DNA of 64,000 nt from Cotesia glomerata (taxonomy: Eukaryota > Arthropoda > Insecta > Hymenoptera > Braconidae), in the NCBI RefSeq assembly GCF_020080835.1, contig NC_058162.1, forward strand, positions 9,129,323 through 9,193,322. Direction: 5' to 3'. Of the stretch, positions 25,799 through 37,483 are shown one piece after another (positions within the stretch are counted from its first letter, which is position 1; every line of letters begins with the position of its first letter). The notes beneath the pieces are model-generated. The model was given only the letters and a program-made list of their open reading frames with translations. It made no database searches and was not told the DNA's origin. The translations under genes were made by a program, and so were the position numbers.

Positions 25799-25895
<97 letters not shown>

Positions 25896-26068
25896 TACAT
25901 ACATACATACATACAGACACCGTGACAACCTCGCGGGTATAGTCAGGGAAGCTTCCTATGACCTTCAAACGTCGAGATCTAATGAAAACTCGATTTTTGC
26001 AAAACGGGGTGAAAACAATAACTTCCTGATTTTTGAAAATCTTCGATTTTCTTAGCGGGAAGTTAAAA
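25085..26068 (-). repeat. Family A repeat copy 2, complete
   Basis: Minus orientation: starts GAACGGTTCACCCTAAAGGC (25098), CTTGCGGGA-equivalent TTTCCCGCTAATTCC, three GAGCTC hairpin strings (25175-25280), the ACTTTTGAATGGATCAACCGA body, (CA)n at 25786-25890, then CAGGGAAGCTTCC and the end TTTTCTTAGCGGGAAGTTAA (26048-26067). Uninterrupted. Confidence 0.88.
25786..25890. repeat. (CA)n tract of family A copy 2
   Basis: About 50 CA units with one ATACTTC interruption near the start, followed by CATA units to ~25913. Not occupied by a retrotransposon. Confidence 0.93.
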
Positions 26069-26774
26069 ATTAGGAAAACGGTTGACCCTAAAGGCCATTC
26101 GTGCAACTTCCCGCTAACTCCATACCTAAACCCTTAACATTTCACTTATTTTGTTTTTGAGCTCGTCGAGCTCAAAAGTACAATTTCCGTGTTATTTTGA
26201 GCTCTCCGAGCTCAAAGAGATAGCTTTTTTATGCTTTTGAGCTTGAAGAGCTCAAAAGTTTGATAGAAGTTTGATAATACACTATTTTTTGAATTTTCAA
26301 ACCGCAATAACTTTTGAATGAATGAACCGATTTTTACGCGGTTGATGGCATTCGACGCAATTTTTGAAACCTCATAACGGATCTTTAAATTTAAATCGAT
26401 CGAACGAAGAATTTCGAAGTAATTCCAAAAAAACACTTTTTTCGGTTTTCTTTCGACAACGATAACTCACGAACGAATTAACCGATTTTGATCGAGTTGG
26501 CAACGATCGACGTGGTTTTTTGATGTTAAGAGCTGATTAGTTTTAGAAATCGATCGGTAAAGCTATTTGAAACTTATTCCAAAAAAACCACATTTGAAAA
26601 AATTTTTTTTTGTAGTTTTTTTGAGATTTCTCAAAATCTACCGGTCCAAATTGGTTTAAAGTGTATCCAAAATCTAAGTTTGGTCAAGCCCTTTCGAATG
26701 GCACCAACCGTGATGAAATCGGTCAGGCCGTTCAAAAGTTATAAAAGGATCACATACATACATACACACACACA

Positions 26775-26810
<36 letters not shown>

Positions 26811-26811
<1 letters not shown>

Positions 26812-28421
26812 GGTTAGTACTTTTACCTAAAGGAAAGAAACCGCCAGAAGAACCGTCATCTTACCGACCACTCTGCATGCTAGATACGGCGGGTAAGATA
26901 TTTGAGCGTATCATCCATCAGCGAATAGATGCAGTAGTCGACCCACTCTTGGCAGACAACCAGTATGGATTCCGGAAAGGACGATCAACCCTGGACGCGA
27001 TCAACCTGGTTGTTAATACGGCCAAAGAGGCAGTCGCAGGAACTAGATGGAAGGGTGGAACGAAGAAGTACTGCCTGGTGGCTGCCTTGGACATCAAAAA
27101 TGCTTTCAATTCCGCTAATTGGGACTGCATCATGCAAGCTCTCGACGAGAAGAACGTGCCAACATATCTTCGCAGACTAGTGATTAGCTATTTTACAGAT
27201 AGAGTGCTGAAATACGATACAAAGAATGGTCCGAAAGAGTATGATATAACCGGTGGTGTGCCACAGGGCTCTGTTCTTGGTCCACTTCTGTGGAATATCA
27301 TGTATGACGGGCTCCTGAGACTGAAGCTTCCAAGATGTGTCAAACTGGTAGCGTATGCGGATGATGTTGCCGCAGTGATCGTCGCCAAACACCTCGACGA
27401 GATTCAACATCTGTTTGACATCACTTTTGAGAAGATCAACCAGTGGATGGATACAGTGAACCTACAACTGGCCAAGCAGAAGACCGAAGCAGTGCTTATT
27501 ACCAGCCGAAAAGAAGTTGAAACAATTAAGATTAATGTCGGTGACCGAGAAATCACATCACAACCTCATATACGATATCTGGGAGTGATGCTTGATGCCC
27601 GACTCAACTTCAAGCAGCAAGTGGAACACGTCTGTACGAAAGCGTCAGTAGTGAGAGCTAGTCTCGCACGATTGATGCCGAACGTCGGAGGCCCAAAGCA
27701 GAGCAGGAGGCTACTATTGTCATCAGTATTCACATCGGTGCTCACCTACGGAATATCAATTTGGGCTGACGCACTAGAGGTGCAAGATTCATGGAGAAAA
27801 GCTGAACCAATATATCGTATGAGTGCCCTACGAGTTGCAAGCGCCTTTCGAACAATATCAGAGGAAGCAGTGTGTGTCATTTCCGGAACTCTGCCGCTTA
27901 GAGTTCTAGCTGAGGAAAGACGGAACCTTTACCAACGAAAGAGGTCAACCACACTAAGTGCCGAGGAACTCAGAGCTGAAGAACGGCAGAACAGCATCGC
28001 ACGACGGCAATCGCAGTGGGACGCCGCGACAACAGGAAGATGGACACACCGTCTCATACCGAAAATCGACGTTTGGATAAACCGGAGTCATGGCGAGGTC
28101 AATTACTATCTGACGCAGATGTTGTCAGAACATGGATGTTTTCGGACGTATCTTCACCGCTTCAAGCATGATGATTCACCGGAGTGCCCGTCCTGCCCAG
28201 GAATCAATGAAGACGCGGAGCACGTTTTCTTTGAGTGCCCACGATTTTACCCACAGCGCGATGAGCTGGAGATGATCCTGAAGAAGAAAATCCAACCAGA
28301 GACAATAGTAGAAGCAATGCTGTCATCAGAGGCTGCCTGGAACGCCGCAAACACGTTTGCAACAGAAGTCCTTATAGACTTGCGTTCCATCGAAAGAAAA
28401 AGAGCAAATGACAACAACTAG
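26811..28421 (+). CDS. R1-clade ORF2, C-terminal part: reverse transcriptase and CCHC domain, open
   Basis: No stop from the truncation point to TAG at 28419-28421, about 536 codons. The first ATG (26877) is inside the RT and is not the native start. Motifs in order: LLPKGKKPPEEPSSYRPLCM, YGFRKGRSTLDAI, AALDIKNAFNSANW (motif A), GGVPQGSVLGPLLW, AYADDVAAVIVA (catalytic Asp pair), IRYLGVMLDARLNF, LLLSSVFTSVLTYGISIWAD, and the C-terminal zinc-type motif CPSCPG...HVFFECPRF (about 28187-28250). The lack of nonsense changes in this truncated, immobile copy points to a recent insertion. N-terminal endonuclease is missing. Confidence 0.92.
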
Positions 28422-28671
28422 AAGAAAGGTAAAATAATACCTAGTTACCAGAAGGAAGAGCAGTCACTATATCCTCCCCCCACGAAGTAATGCCTAACGG
28501 CGGTTTCCATGAGGGATTAGAGGAAAGAGGAAAGGGGTTTAGGGTTTAGTGGGTAGGGGCGTTAGCGTCGAGTTTTAGTATGACGCTGCGTCGAGTCGCC
28601 ACATATCCAGGCCAAACAGCTACGCCTAGAATCCGTAAAAAGGATTCCCCCCCCTAAGGGAAAAAAAAAAA
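26811..28671 (+). mobile_element. R1-clade retrotransposon copy, 5'-truncated, in (CA)n
   Basis: Begins at CGGTTAGTACTTTTACC immediately after CACACATA, in the RT domain, and ends with a 3'UTR (28422-28659: GGGTTTAGGGTTTAGTGGG, CGTCGAGTCGCCACATA, AAAAAGGATTCCCCCC CTAAGGG) plus a short poly(A) that runs into (AC)n (28672-28694). Same 3' end as the next copy, so the 3' end is precise. Confidence 0.92.
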
Positions 28672-28694
28672 CACACACACACACACACACACAG
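28672..28694. repeat. (AC)n spacer between the two R1-clade copies
   Basis: About 11 AC units between the poly(A) of the first copy and the truncated 5' end of the second. This is target tract left between two insertions. Confidence 0.92.
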
Positions 28695-30382
28695 CAGCAC
28701 CGACATTATTCCTGGACGTTTACGATACATGCCTGAAGGAAGGGACTTTTCCCCAGAAGTGGAAACAGCAACGGCTAGTGTTACTTCCGAAGGGGAAAAA
28801 GCCGCCGGAAGAACCGTCATCCTACCGACCACTCTGCATGTTAGACACGGCCGGCAAGATATTCGAGCGCATAATTCATCAGAGAATAGAGGCTTTAGTC
28901 GATTCACTCCTAGCAGAGAACCAGTTTGGTTTCCGAAAAGGACGGTCAACTCTGGATGCTATCAAATTGGTTGTTGATATAGCCAAGTATGCAATCGCCG
29001 GAACGAGATGGAAGGGTGGAAAGAAGAAATACTGCTTGGTGGCTGCTTTGGACATCAAGAATGCCTTCAACTCCGCTAACTGGGACTGCGTTATGCAGGC
29101 TCTAGAATAAAAAAACATACCAGGATACCTTCGCAGAATAGTAGCGAGCTACTTCACGAACAGGCTCCTGAAATATGACACGACGAATGGTACGGAAGTG
29201 TACGAAATCTCCGGAGGAGTGCCACAGGGATCAGTCTTAGGTCCTCTGATATGGAACATCATGTATGATGGCCTCCTGAGAATAGCATTGCCTACGGGAG
29301 TCAAACTTGTAGCATATGCGGATGACGTAGCTGTCGTGATTGTCGCAAAGCACCTCGAAGAGATAGAAATAGCATTTGATATTACATTCAGACGAGTCAA
29401 TTTGTGGATGGACATGATGAACTTGCAACTAGCCAAGCATAAAACCGAGGCAGTGCTCATCACCAGCAGAAAAACGGTAGAAACCATCAAGTTGAGAGTC
29501 GGAGAACAAGAAATCACATCACAACCATTTATCCGTTATCTGGGAGTGATGCTGGATGCACGACTCAATTTCAAGCAGCAGGTGGAACATGTCAGTGCCA
29601 AAGCGTCAGTAGTGAGGGCTAGGCTCGCACGGCTGATGCCTAACATCGGAGGCCCAATGCAGAGCAGGAGGCTACTATTGTCATCAGAAGTCACATCAGT
29701 GCTCACTTACGGAATATCCATTTGGGCTGATGCACTGGAAACCCAAGAATCATGGAGAAAAGCTGGACCAATATACCGACTGAGTGCCCTACGAGTAGCT
29801 AGTGCCTTCCGCACTATATCAGAAGAAGCAGTGTGCGTCATTGCTGGAACCCTACCTCTTAGAGTTCTAGCAGAGGAAAGACGGGCCCTTTACCAACGAA
29901 AAAGGTCAACTGCACTGAGCCCTGAAGAACTTAGAATTGAAGAACGGCAGAAGAGCATAGGCCGATGGCAACTACAATGGGATGCTGCAGAGAAGGGTAG
30001 GTGGACGCACCGTCTCATACCTCGGATCGACATTTGGCTTAACCGGAATCACGGTGAGGTCAATTACTATCTTACGCAGATGTTGTCGGGACATGGGTGT
30101 TTTCGAGAGTATCTACACCACTTTAAGTACGATGACTCTTCGGAGTGCCCGTCCTGCCCAGGAGCTGTTGAAGACGCGGAGCACGTCTTCTTTGTATGTC
30201 CTCGTTTCGATCCACAGCGTGAAGAACTGGAGAGGATCCTGAACCAGAGAATGCAACCAGATTCACTAGTGGAAGCAATGTTGTCATCAGAAGCTGCCTG
30301 GAACGCTACCAACACGTTTGCAACAGGAGTCTTTAAAGACTTGCGTTCCACCGAAAGAAGAAGAGCAAATAGCAGAAGATAG
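28695..30382 (+). pseudogene. R1-clade ORF2 (RT + CCHC), one nonsense codon
   Basis: Reads LFLDVYDTCLKEGTFPQKW, QQRLVLLPKGKKPPEEPSSY, FGFRKGRSTLDAIKLV, AALDIKNAFNSANW, then TAA at 29108-29110 (expected Glu/Asp between ALE and KNIPGYL), and continues in the same frame through GGVPQGSVLGPLIW, AYADDVAVVIVA, IRYLGVMLDARLNF to CPSCPG...HVFFVCPRF and the stop TAG at 30380. Close in sequence to the copy at 26811 but with many substitutions, so the two are separate insertions rather than a fresh tandem duplication. Confidence 0.92.
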
Positions 30383-30630
30383 AAGGAAGGTAGTTAACAC
30401 CTTAGCCACCAGAAGGAAGAGCAGTAGCTAGATCCTCCCTTCACGAAGTAATGCCTGACGGCGGTTTCCATGAGGGATTAGAGGAAAGAAGGAAAAGGGG
30501 TTTAGGGTTTAGTGGGTGGGGGCGTTAGTGTCGAGTTTTAGTATGACGCTGCGTCGAGTCGCCACATAGTCAGGCCAAACAACTATGCCTAGAATCCGTA
30601 AAAAGGATTCCCCCCCCCCCTAAGGGAAAA

Positions 30631-30645
<15 letters not shown>
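28695..30645 (+). mobile_element. Second R1-clade retrotransposon copy in the same (CA)n tract
   Basis: 5' junction ACACACA|GCAGCACCGACATTATTC, slightly more 5' sequence than the first copy. The 3'UTR (30383-30625) matches the first copy (GTAATGCCTGACGGCGG, GGTTTAGGGTTTAGTGGG, AAAAAGGATTCCCC) and ends in ~21 A followed by (CA)n and CATA units. Same orientation relative to the CA tract. Confidence 0.92.
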
Positions 30646-30661
<16 letters not shown>

Positions 30662-30842
30662 CACATACATACATACATACATTCATACATACATACAGAC
30701 ATCATCGCGAAAACATTCAGGGAAGCTTCCTAGGACCTCAAAACGTCGAGATCTGATGAGAACTCGATTTTCGAAAAACGGGGTAAAACCAATAACTTCT
30801 CGACTTTTGAAAATTTCCAATTTTCTTAGCGGAAAGTTAAAA

Positions 30843-32715
30843 ATCTAAAATAAAGCGGGGAAAATTTTTAAACTTAATTAAAGATAATTGATTTATTTTT
30901 TTTTATTAATCTACTTATATAATGTCACTTAACATTAATCTACTAATATACATGTCACGATAATTTTTTATACTCTGTATGTACGTGTACTTAAATTCCA
31001 AATTTTCTGTATTTTTGTCATTCGGCTTTTGCTTTGGCATTCAAATTAAATAAAATAATCAAATTATTTTAAATGTTATTCTTGATTCAAGAATTTTGCT
31101 CTTTAATTAAGCTAATTTTTTTTTCCAGTGTACATTTTTTCATACGTGTAAGGTAAAAGCCCCAATAGATGATCACGTACTAGTATATGGTCACTCCATG
31201 TATTTGTATATCTATATTCATAAATATAGGTGTACAAATCCATGGCGTGATCATATACTGGTACATGATCATCTATTGGGGCTTTTACCTTAAGTCATAT
31301 TTTTAGTTTCTTGTTGCTCTGAAAATTAACAATTTTTAAGAGAAAGCCGTTATCAATTCCAATCCGATTTTAAGACAGTGACATGCTGACTTTTCCTGGC
31401 TGGAAATTTAACTGTGTACCTACGTATGTATGCATGTTTGTGAATAAAGTCTTGTCCGATATTTTTTTAGAAAAAGTCAAGCGATCTGGCTTTTGAGAGG
31501 GTTTATAAAGAATTATGTCCGATTAAATAATTTTAATTTTTTGCATAACCATTCCTGTAATTTTCACACATAATTTTTTTCATATATATCTTCTTATTGA
31601 AAAATATTAAAAGTTTTTTCAACAAAACTAGACAATATAAAAAACTTTAAAAGTGACTTTTTAAAGGGTCCCGTGTTTGACAAATTCAGAACTCATAAAG
31701 AAAAAATCAGGTAGATCAATCGTGATTTTTAAGACCTATCCTGTTAACAAAGTTCTCAACACGATAGTCAATAGTTAATTGACAGTTTCTTGGATGAGTA
31801 TTGATCTTTCTTTTTTCTATAATGACATCAATGAATCTAATTTAAAGCACTTGAGAATATTTATTAATAAAATTTATTTGCTTAAATTATAACAATTCTT
31901 TCCGTCCCTTTTTTACTGTGCATATAAAAAACCAGTAGAAGTAAATTAAGTCAGTAATGAGGACAGTAATTCACTAGAAAATATGAGTGCTTCAGTAAAG
32001 AGCTCCTCGAGCTTCCGCAATTGAGTCGTTGCGTGATTAATTTATAAATTAAGAGCCCCCGAACGTACTTTTGTCTTCTAGATTTTATTTTCAAGTTGAG
32101 AGAAAAGTGGTCAGAAAATTCGCCCCTTCCGGTATCTGGAGGCTACGAGGTTTCTCAATGAAATGAAATGGTTAATCAAAGTAAGTAAATTAGAAACCAA
32201 AGGAAAAATCGAATAGTTGATTAAATAAGCCGAGGGGGATGGAAGCAACTTCTCTTAATATATTAATGGCGAGGGTGGGACTTGCGGGTGCAGAAGAAGT
32301 CGGGAACAAGAATCTGTACTTCCGGAACTTGACAAGTTTCTCAGTTTGGCTTGGGGGTGAAAACAGTTGCCGTTTATTTTCTCGCACTTTTCCTTCGTCC
32401 TCGAGGCGTTAGTTATACATAGGATCTTTATCTATCTGTGGTACACAGACAGTCTGGGCGTTTGTGGTGGCCAAGGGGAAGGAGGAGAAGGGTAGTTTGT
32501 TTCTCGAGGGTAGTTGATGCGAGTAAGTATTGAAAGACAGTCTGGTTCCGGGGAACTCCGTCTTTCCGTTTAGTCCCTCGTGGTCCGCTATCGATCGTGG
32601 CATATCCGACTTTTTCAAAACTCCGAGTGGCTATTATTGTATTGGGAAAAAATACCTAGGGGTGGATTCGGTAAATCTATATAGACGTACAGTTTCAGGG
32701 TATATAAGTACTTAC
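30843..32715. other. Single-copy DNA left of the tetraspanin exon (intron candidate)
   Basis: AT-rich with a few less AT-rich pockets (32030-32160, 32220-32640). Contains the foldback MITE 31149-31291. Reverse CACTGATA-type fragment at ~31085-31131. No further tetraspanin exon could be found on the minus strand here, so the downstream intron is long or the next exon lies in another region. Confidence 0.5.
31149..31291. mobile_element. 143-bp foldback MITE (AAGGTAAAAGCCCCAATAG)
   Basis: AGGTAAAAGCCCCAATAGAT at 31150 and ATCTATTGGGGCTTTTACCT at 31271 are perfect inverted arms; the inner part (GATCACGTACTAGTATATGG / CGTGATCATATACTGGTACATG) pairs with few mismatches down to a TATATTCATAAATATA loop. 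Confidence 0.88.
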
Positions 32716-32836
32716 CGACTAGAATGAGGATAAATGCCGGGTCGAGTGCCACGTTGGTAAGTCGGGAAAGATTGCTGAACGTTTCCTTTTCCTTCCATGC
32801 CCAAACTCCAACTGCCATTATACCCAGGCCCAGCCA
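32716..32836 (-). CDS. Tetraspanin internal exon (TM1 end to TM2 start)
   Basis: Minus strand: acceptor TTTTGTTATTACAG| before 32836 and donor |GTAAGT after 32716 bound a 121-nt exon (phase 0 in, phase 1 out). It encodes WLGLGIMAVGVWAWKEKETF, SNLSRLTNVALDPAFILILV plus the first base of a Gly codon. The GLGIMAVGVWAW end of transmembrane segment 1, a short polar small loop (EKETFSNLSRLTN) and the ALDPAFILILVG start of segment 2 are typical of tetraspanins; the LDPAF string resembles the Tspan-C8-like group, which is tentative. Tetraspanins are four-pass plasma-membrane scaffolds. Neighbouring exons are not seen; first exon probably lies upstream (higher coordinates, possibly beyond the window). 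Clearest host gene evidence in the window. Confidence 0.88.
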
Positions 32837-33346
32837 CTGTAATAACAAAAGTTTTGGATTATTTTTATTTATTTCTTGTGTTGGTTGAGAGTGATTATTA
32901 TTTTTTATTACAAGTTTGGTATTTTCTTAATTTATTAATTCTTGAGAAAGATGGAAGGATTTAAATCCAGAGTTTTTTTTTCAGCGGTGTGAATATTAAT
33001 TTATATCTTAAAAACATCAGAGTATAGAGTTTTTAAACCAAAATAAATTTTTTATTTGCTGAGAGAAGTTTTATAAATAAAATGACTAATGGATACTCCA
33101 AAAAATTTATCTCAAGTTTAAGTTTGTAAATATTAATTTTTATAGAAAGTACAACAATGGAACATTTAACTAAATTTTGATAAAAATTATTTTGTTCTTG
33201 AGCTTTGTTGATAAATCTTAACATAAAAAGTAAGAAAATAATACATTAACATCACTACGTTTAATTGAATAAAATTAATTACTTTAATGTTACTGAAATT
33301 AACTTTTATGTGGCAATTTTTAGGATTTTTTAAAAAATAAATTATT
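32837..33346. other. AT-rich DNA, probably tetraspanin intron
   Basis: Non-coding, no repeats recognised other than a family A copy that starts at ~33347. Lies upstream of the exon on the minus strand. Confidence 0.45.
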
Positions 33347-33488
33347 AACTTCCCGCTAAGAAAATTGAAAATTTTCAAAAATCGGGAAGTTATTGTTTTC
33401 ACCCCGTTTTTCGAAAATCGAGTTTTCATCATATCTCAACGTTTTGAGGTCCTAGGAAGCTTCCCTGACTGTTCTCGCGATGATGTCT

Positions 33489-33634
<146 letters not shown>

Positions 33635-33814
33635 AAACCTCTCATAACCCGATAAAATAAGATTTTGTCTAATCATATATAATCATGCATAATCGTCTAT
33701 ATATGATCAGATCCAAAAATTGGCCAGGTCTAATCATACATAACTTGATCTGATTATATATGAACAGATATGATTATGTATGATCAATGATCATTGATCA
33801 TGTATAATCACTCA

Positions 33815-34915
33815 TACACTGTAAAAAATTTCGGTGTAAAGTCGGACCTCGGGACTTTTACACCGCCGTGTAAGTGTGAAATTTTCACTCGTGTAAATTT
33901 AACATGGTGTAATTTACGGGTTTACACGATTCCGTGTTATTATTTATAACTTTGAAAATTTAATAATTATTACTAGCAACCTTGCAGTCTCTATGTAACT
34001 GCCGTGACTTGTGAACTATAAATAAATAAAATTTTGCTTTCTTAAATAATGACTTTTGTTAAATTGCACTGTACTTTTTTAAATATTGACGTTTCTAAAG
34101 ATATAAACTCATCCCGATGTTACACTCATCAAGAATCTTCATTTAAGTACCCACATCATTTTTTCATATATTTATATATATTATATATATGTATATACGA
34201 AAAATATATCAAAATGCATGTGGGTACTCAAATGAAAGGTCTTAATGAGTGTAATATCGGGATGAGCTTATATCTTTAAAAATATCAATAATTACGAAAT
34301 GACCTTGTATCTTGTGAACTATTGACATTTTTAAAGATATAAGCTCATCCCGATGTTACACTCATCAAGAGCGTTCATTTGAGTATTCACATGCATTTTG
34401 CTATATTTTTCATTTATACATATATGTAATATATATAAATATATGAAAAAATGATGTGGGTACTTAAATGAAGATTCTTGATCAGTGTAACATCGGATGA
34501 GCTTATATCTTTAAAAATATATAAAAATATATTTAACACTATAAACATTCGCATTTTTACCAATAGACTCTAATATATAATCCACCGTATAATTAAATAA
34601 ATTTTTAACAACTTGAATATTAACATTCTTGTTGCAGACTTTCCAATGATATTAAGATTTACGTTGGAATGATTTTACTCTTTAAAATAGCATAATATAA
34701 AAAAAAAAAAAAACATACTTTTAAATATTTATTTCTACATGTTTATATTTATAATTTAATATCGTACAAGTCTGAAATTAATCAATCAAATTAATTAATT
34801 AATGATAAATTTTCAGGAAATACATTTACACGCTTGGTGGTGTAAAATTTAGGATTCACACCGTTCAAATTCAACATTACACTTAGTGTGATTTTCACAC
34901 CGTCCGTGTTAAAAA
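33815..34915. repeat. Family I element remnant (CACTGTAAAAAATTTCGGTGTAAA)
   Basis: The left end CACTGTAAAAAATTTCGGTG (33815) is followed by GTGTAA/TTACAC strings; around 34830-34915 the mirrored strings GGTGTAAAATTT, CACACCGTTC, TTCACACCGTCCGTG appear, but no clean CAGTG terminus, so the right end is damaged. Interior includes the tandem foldbacks at 34100-34525. Confidence 0.62.
34100..34525. repeat. Two tandem foldback units (L)
   Basis: GATATAAACTCATCCCGATG...TACACTCATCAAGA...GTACCCACAT pairs with ATGTGGGTAC...AATGAGTGTAATATCG...GGATGAGCTTATATC, giving a palindrome 34100-34285; the same palindrome recurs at ~34338-34520. Each centre is TATATA-rich. Confidence 0.82.
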
Positions 34916-37064
34916 TTTGGAAAAAAAAAAAATGGAAAAAAGCGTTTTTTTTAAACAAATTTCGAAATTTTTTATCTGACCAATTCACGGTTTGAAATTC
35001 ATCATAGAATTCAAAAAAACTGCATCGACTGTGGTCAACTACGTGATAATCGGTTAACTCGTTTAAAAGTTATTGCGGATTGAAAATTTAAAAATTATAT
35101 AAACATTTTTTATTCAACAAATTAAATAACATGAATAAAGAAAATCTCATATCACATGAATTTTACCTTCCATTTCTGGTGAGGCCGAATGGCATTTTTT
35201 TTATAATTTATACCGTAAATCTGCCATTAAATATATTAAATAAAAAAAATTAAAAATGTCGCGTTATAGATGCCATAAGGGCGTATAAAAATTATAGCTC
35301 GAGCTATAACAGCCGGGTATGATCATATCTAATTATATGTAGATTTATATATGATCAGATCTGATCATATATATACTCATATATGATTATATATGGGGTT
35401 ATAACAACCAGGTATGGTCAAATCTAATTATATATAGGCTTATATATAATTATATATGATCCTATACATAATTATGTATGATTATATATGATTTCATGTA
35501 TGATTATATATAATTATATATGATCATATATAATTAGATAAAAACTTTTTTCATCGGGAACTTTTGAACGGCTTGATTGATTTGATCGCGGTTGGTGCCA
35601 TTTGGAAGGGTTCGACTAAACTTAGATTATGAATACAAGTTGGACCGATTCGAACCGATAGATTTTGAGAAATCTCAAAAAAACTGCGAAAAAAAATTTT
35701 CCAAATGTGGTTTTTTTTGAATAGCTTTCAAACGGCTCGACCGATCAATTCCAAAAACTAATCAGCTTTCAACATCAAAAAACCACGTCGATGTTTGTTT
35801 TTTTCGAATTACACCGAAACTTTCGGTCTTATCAATTTGTGTTTAAAAATGTATTATAGAATTTAAAAAACTGCGTCGAATGCCGCCAACCGCATGAAAA
35901 TCGGTTCATTCATTCAAAAGTTATTGCGGTCTGAAAATTCAAAAAATAGTGTTTTCTTAAACTTCTATCAGACTTTTGAGCTCGGAGAGCTCAAAATGAC
36001 ACATAAATTATATTTTGAGCTCTTCGAGCTGTAATAAGTACAATTTTGACCGCTTAATTACGAAAGTAGCGGGAAGTTGCAGGGATGGCCTTCAGGGTCA
36101 ACCGTTTTCCTAATTTTTATTTTTCAGAAAATATATCAAAAAGTGTTACTTGTAGAAATAAGAAACAATATTGAGACAATTTTTTTTAAGTATTAAAATT
36201 TATTTGTTACATAAAACTATGGAAAAAGATTATATTAATTTTTAAATCTTTAATTAATACGCATTTTACAATTTTTAAATGAATAACTATTTTATTGTTT
36301 TTATTTAATAAAGAAAAAAAAATTTCTACTAAGATCATCGGCAAAAGGATTAAGGTTGTCAGAGGTCAGAAGTATTGGAGCTACGTTTGTAAAACTGCGA
36401 GGAAAAATAAAACTATTTGGCACTGCCTTCATAAAAATATTTATAAAATAAAAAAAATACTTATGGGTTTATGCATGTATGACATAAATTGATCAATTTC
36501 TAAAATTTCCTTGAAATATATTTTCAATTTTTATAAAAACTAAAAAACATAAAAAATTATGACCAAGCAAACTCATAAATATATTACGTTTTATTTTATT
36601 TAATAAATCATTAGCGAAAATTTTTCAATCTTACGAAAGAGAAATTTATCAGCTATGTGTCTATCAATAAATTAAATTTTTATAAATAAGTTCTTTCGAT
36701 CAACACTCAAAGTTTCAGAGTTAAAGTTCTCAATATTTCAGTAACGAGCGATTATCTTGAAATAAACTTTGTTGTTTTATTGAGCGAGTAATTTAAAATT
36801 GATAATTACGCTTCGGTAAGTTTATTTCTTAAATAAATTATAGACCGAAAATAAGCAATGAGGATAACTTAAAAAGTAATGATAAAAATTTTTCCAGCAT
36901 CTTAATTATAATTTCCAATTTAATTGAAATTAAACTATGATCCTTAATCAGTATAGCGAAGATTGAGGGTGGTAATATGAGTAATAAACAGTCGTTATCA
37001 GGTTCCCGGCAATCCACTTATACTGATGAAAATACAAAATTTATAAATTACATCTACAGAGACC

Positions 37065-37067
<3 letters not shown>

Positions 37068-37112
<45 letters not shown>
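37068..37112. repeat. (GA)n microsatellite
   Basis: About 22 GA units, the only purine microsatellite in the window, in single-copy sequence. Confidence 0.95.
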
Positions 37113-37113
<1 letters not shown>

Positions 37114-37483
37114 GGGGGCCATAGAATGGAATTTTGTATTCTAATTTGCAGATAGTATAGGATTGAGAAAGATTTAGCAGATAATCTGCACGTGTTGCAC
37201 CGAACTAAAGGCATTGCAAATTGCATTAATTAAAAGTGACTATAGGCTTACTATACTCAGCAGCTCTAAATAGGAGTGGTCGATAGTGTAACTCGATTAT
37301 CTTCGGGTGTACTGAACAACTACGACAACTACGTGATGACGTAGAATAGAACTACCCTCGGCGTCTCATTGGCCTCATTATTTCCATTTATAGACCTCCA
37401 TATAGAACAATAATAATAATTTCAATTGTTAATACGCGACACTACTAGATACGATAAATAAAATAAAATCCATTCTATTTGTC

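Larger units (their letters stand above)
26064..30842 (-). repeat. Family A repeat copy 3, split by two R1-clade retrotransposons
   Basis: Left part 26064-26810 (AGGAAAACGGTTGACCCTAA, hairpins, body, CATACACACA tract) and right part ~30646-30842 (CATACATAC units, GGGAAGCTTCC, AACGTCGAGATCTGATG, TTTTCTTAGCGGAAAGTTAA). 26811-30645 is two retrotransposon copies. It directly follows copy 2, sharing only AAAAATT at the junction, i.e. the copies are head to tail. Confidence 0.85.
33648..35558. mobile_element. Family N TIR element (CCCGATRAAAWAAG termini), TSD AA
   Basis: CCCGATAAAATAAGATTTTG (33648) against AAAAACTTTTTTCATCGGG (to 35558), flanked by AA on both sides. The empty site is known from intact family A copies (ATAACTTTTGAACGG), confirming the borders. 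Subterminal GATCATATATAATTA-type palindromes are dense at both ends (33660-33800, 35315-35545), as in family H. Family I and L sequences are nested inside. Confidence 0.88.
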
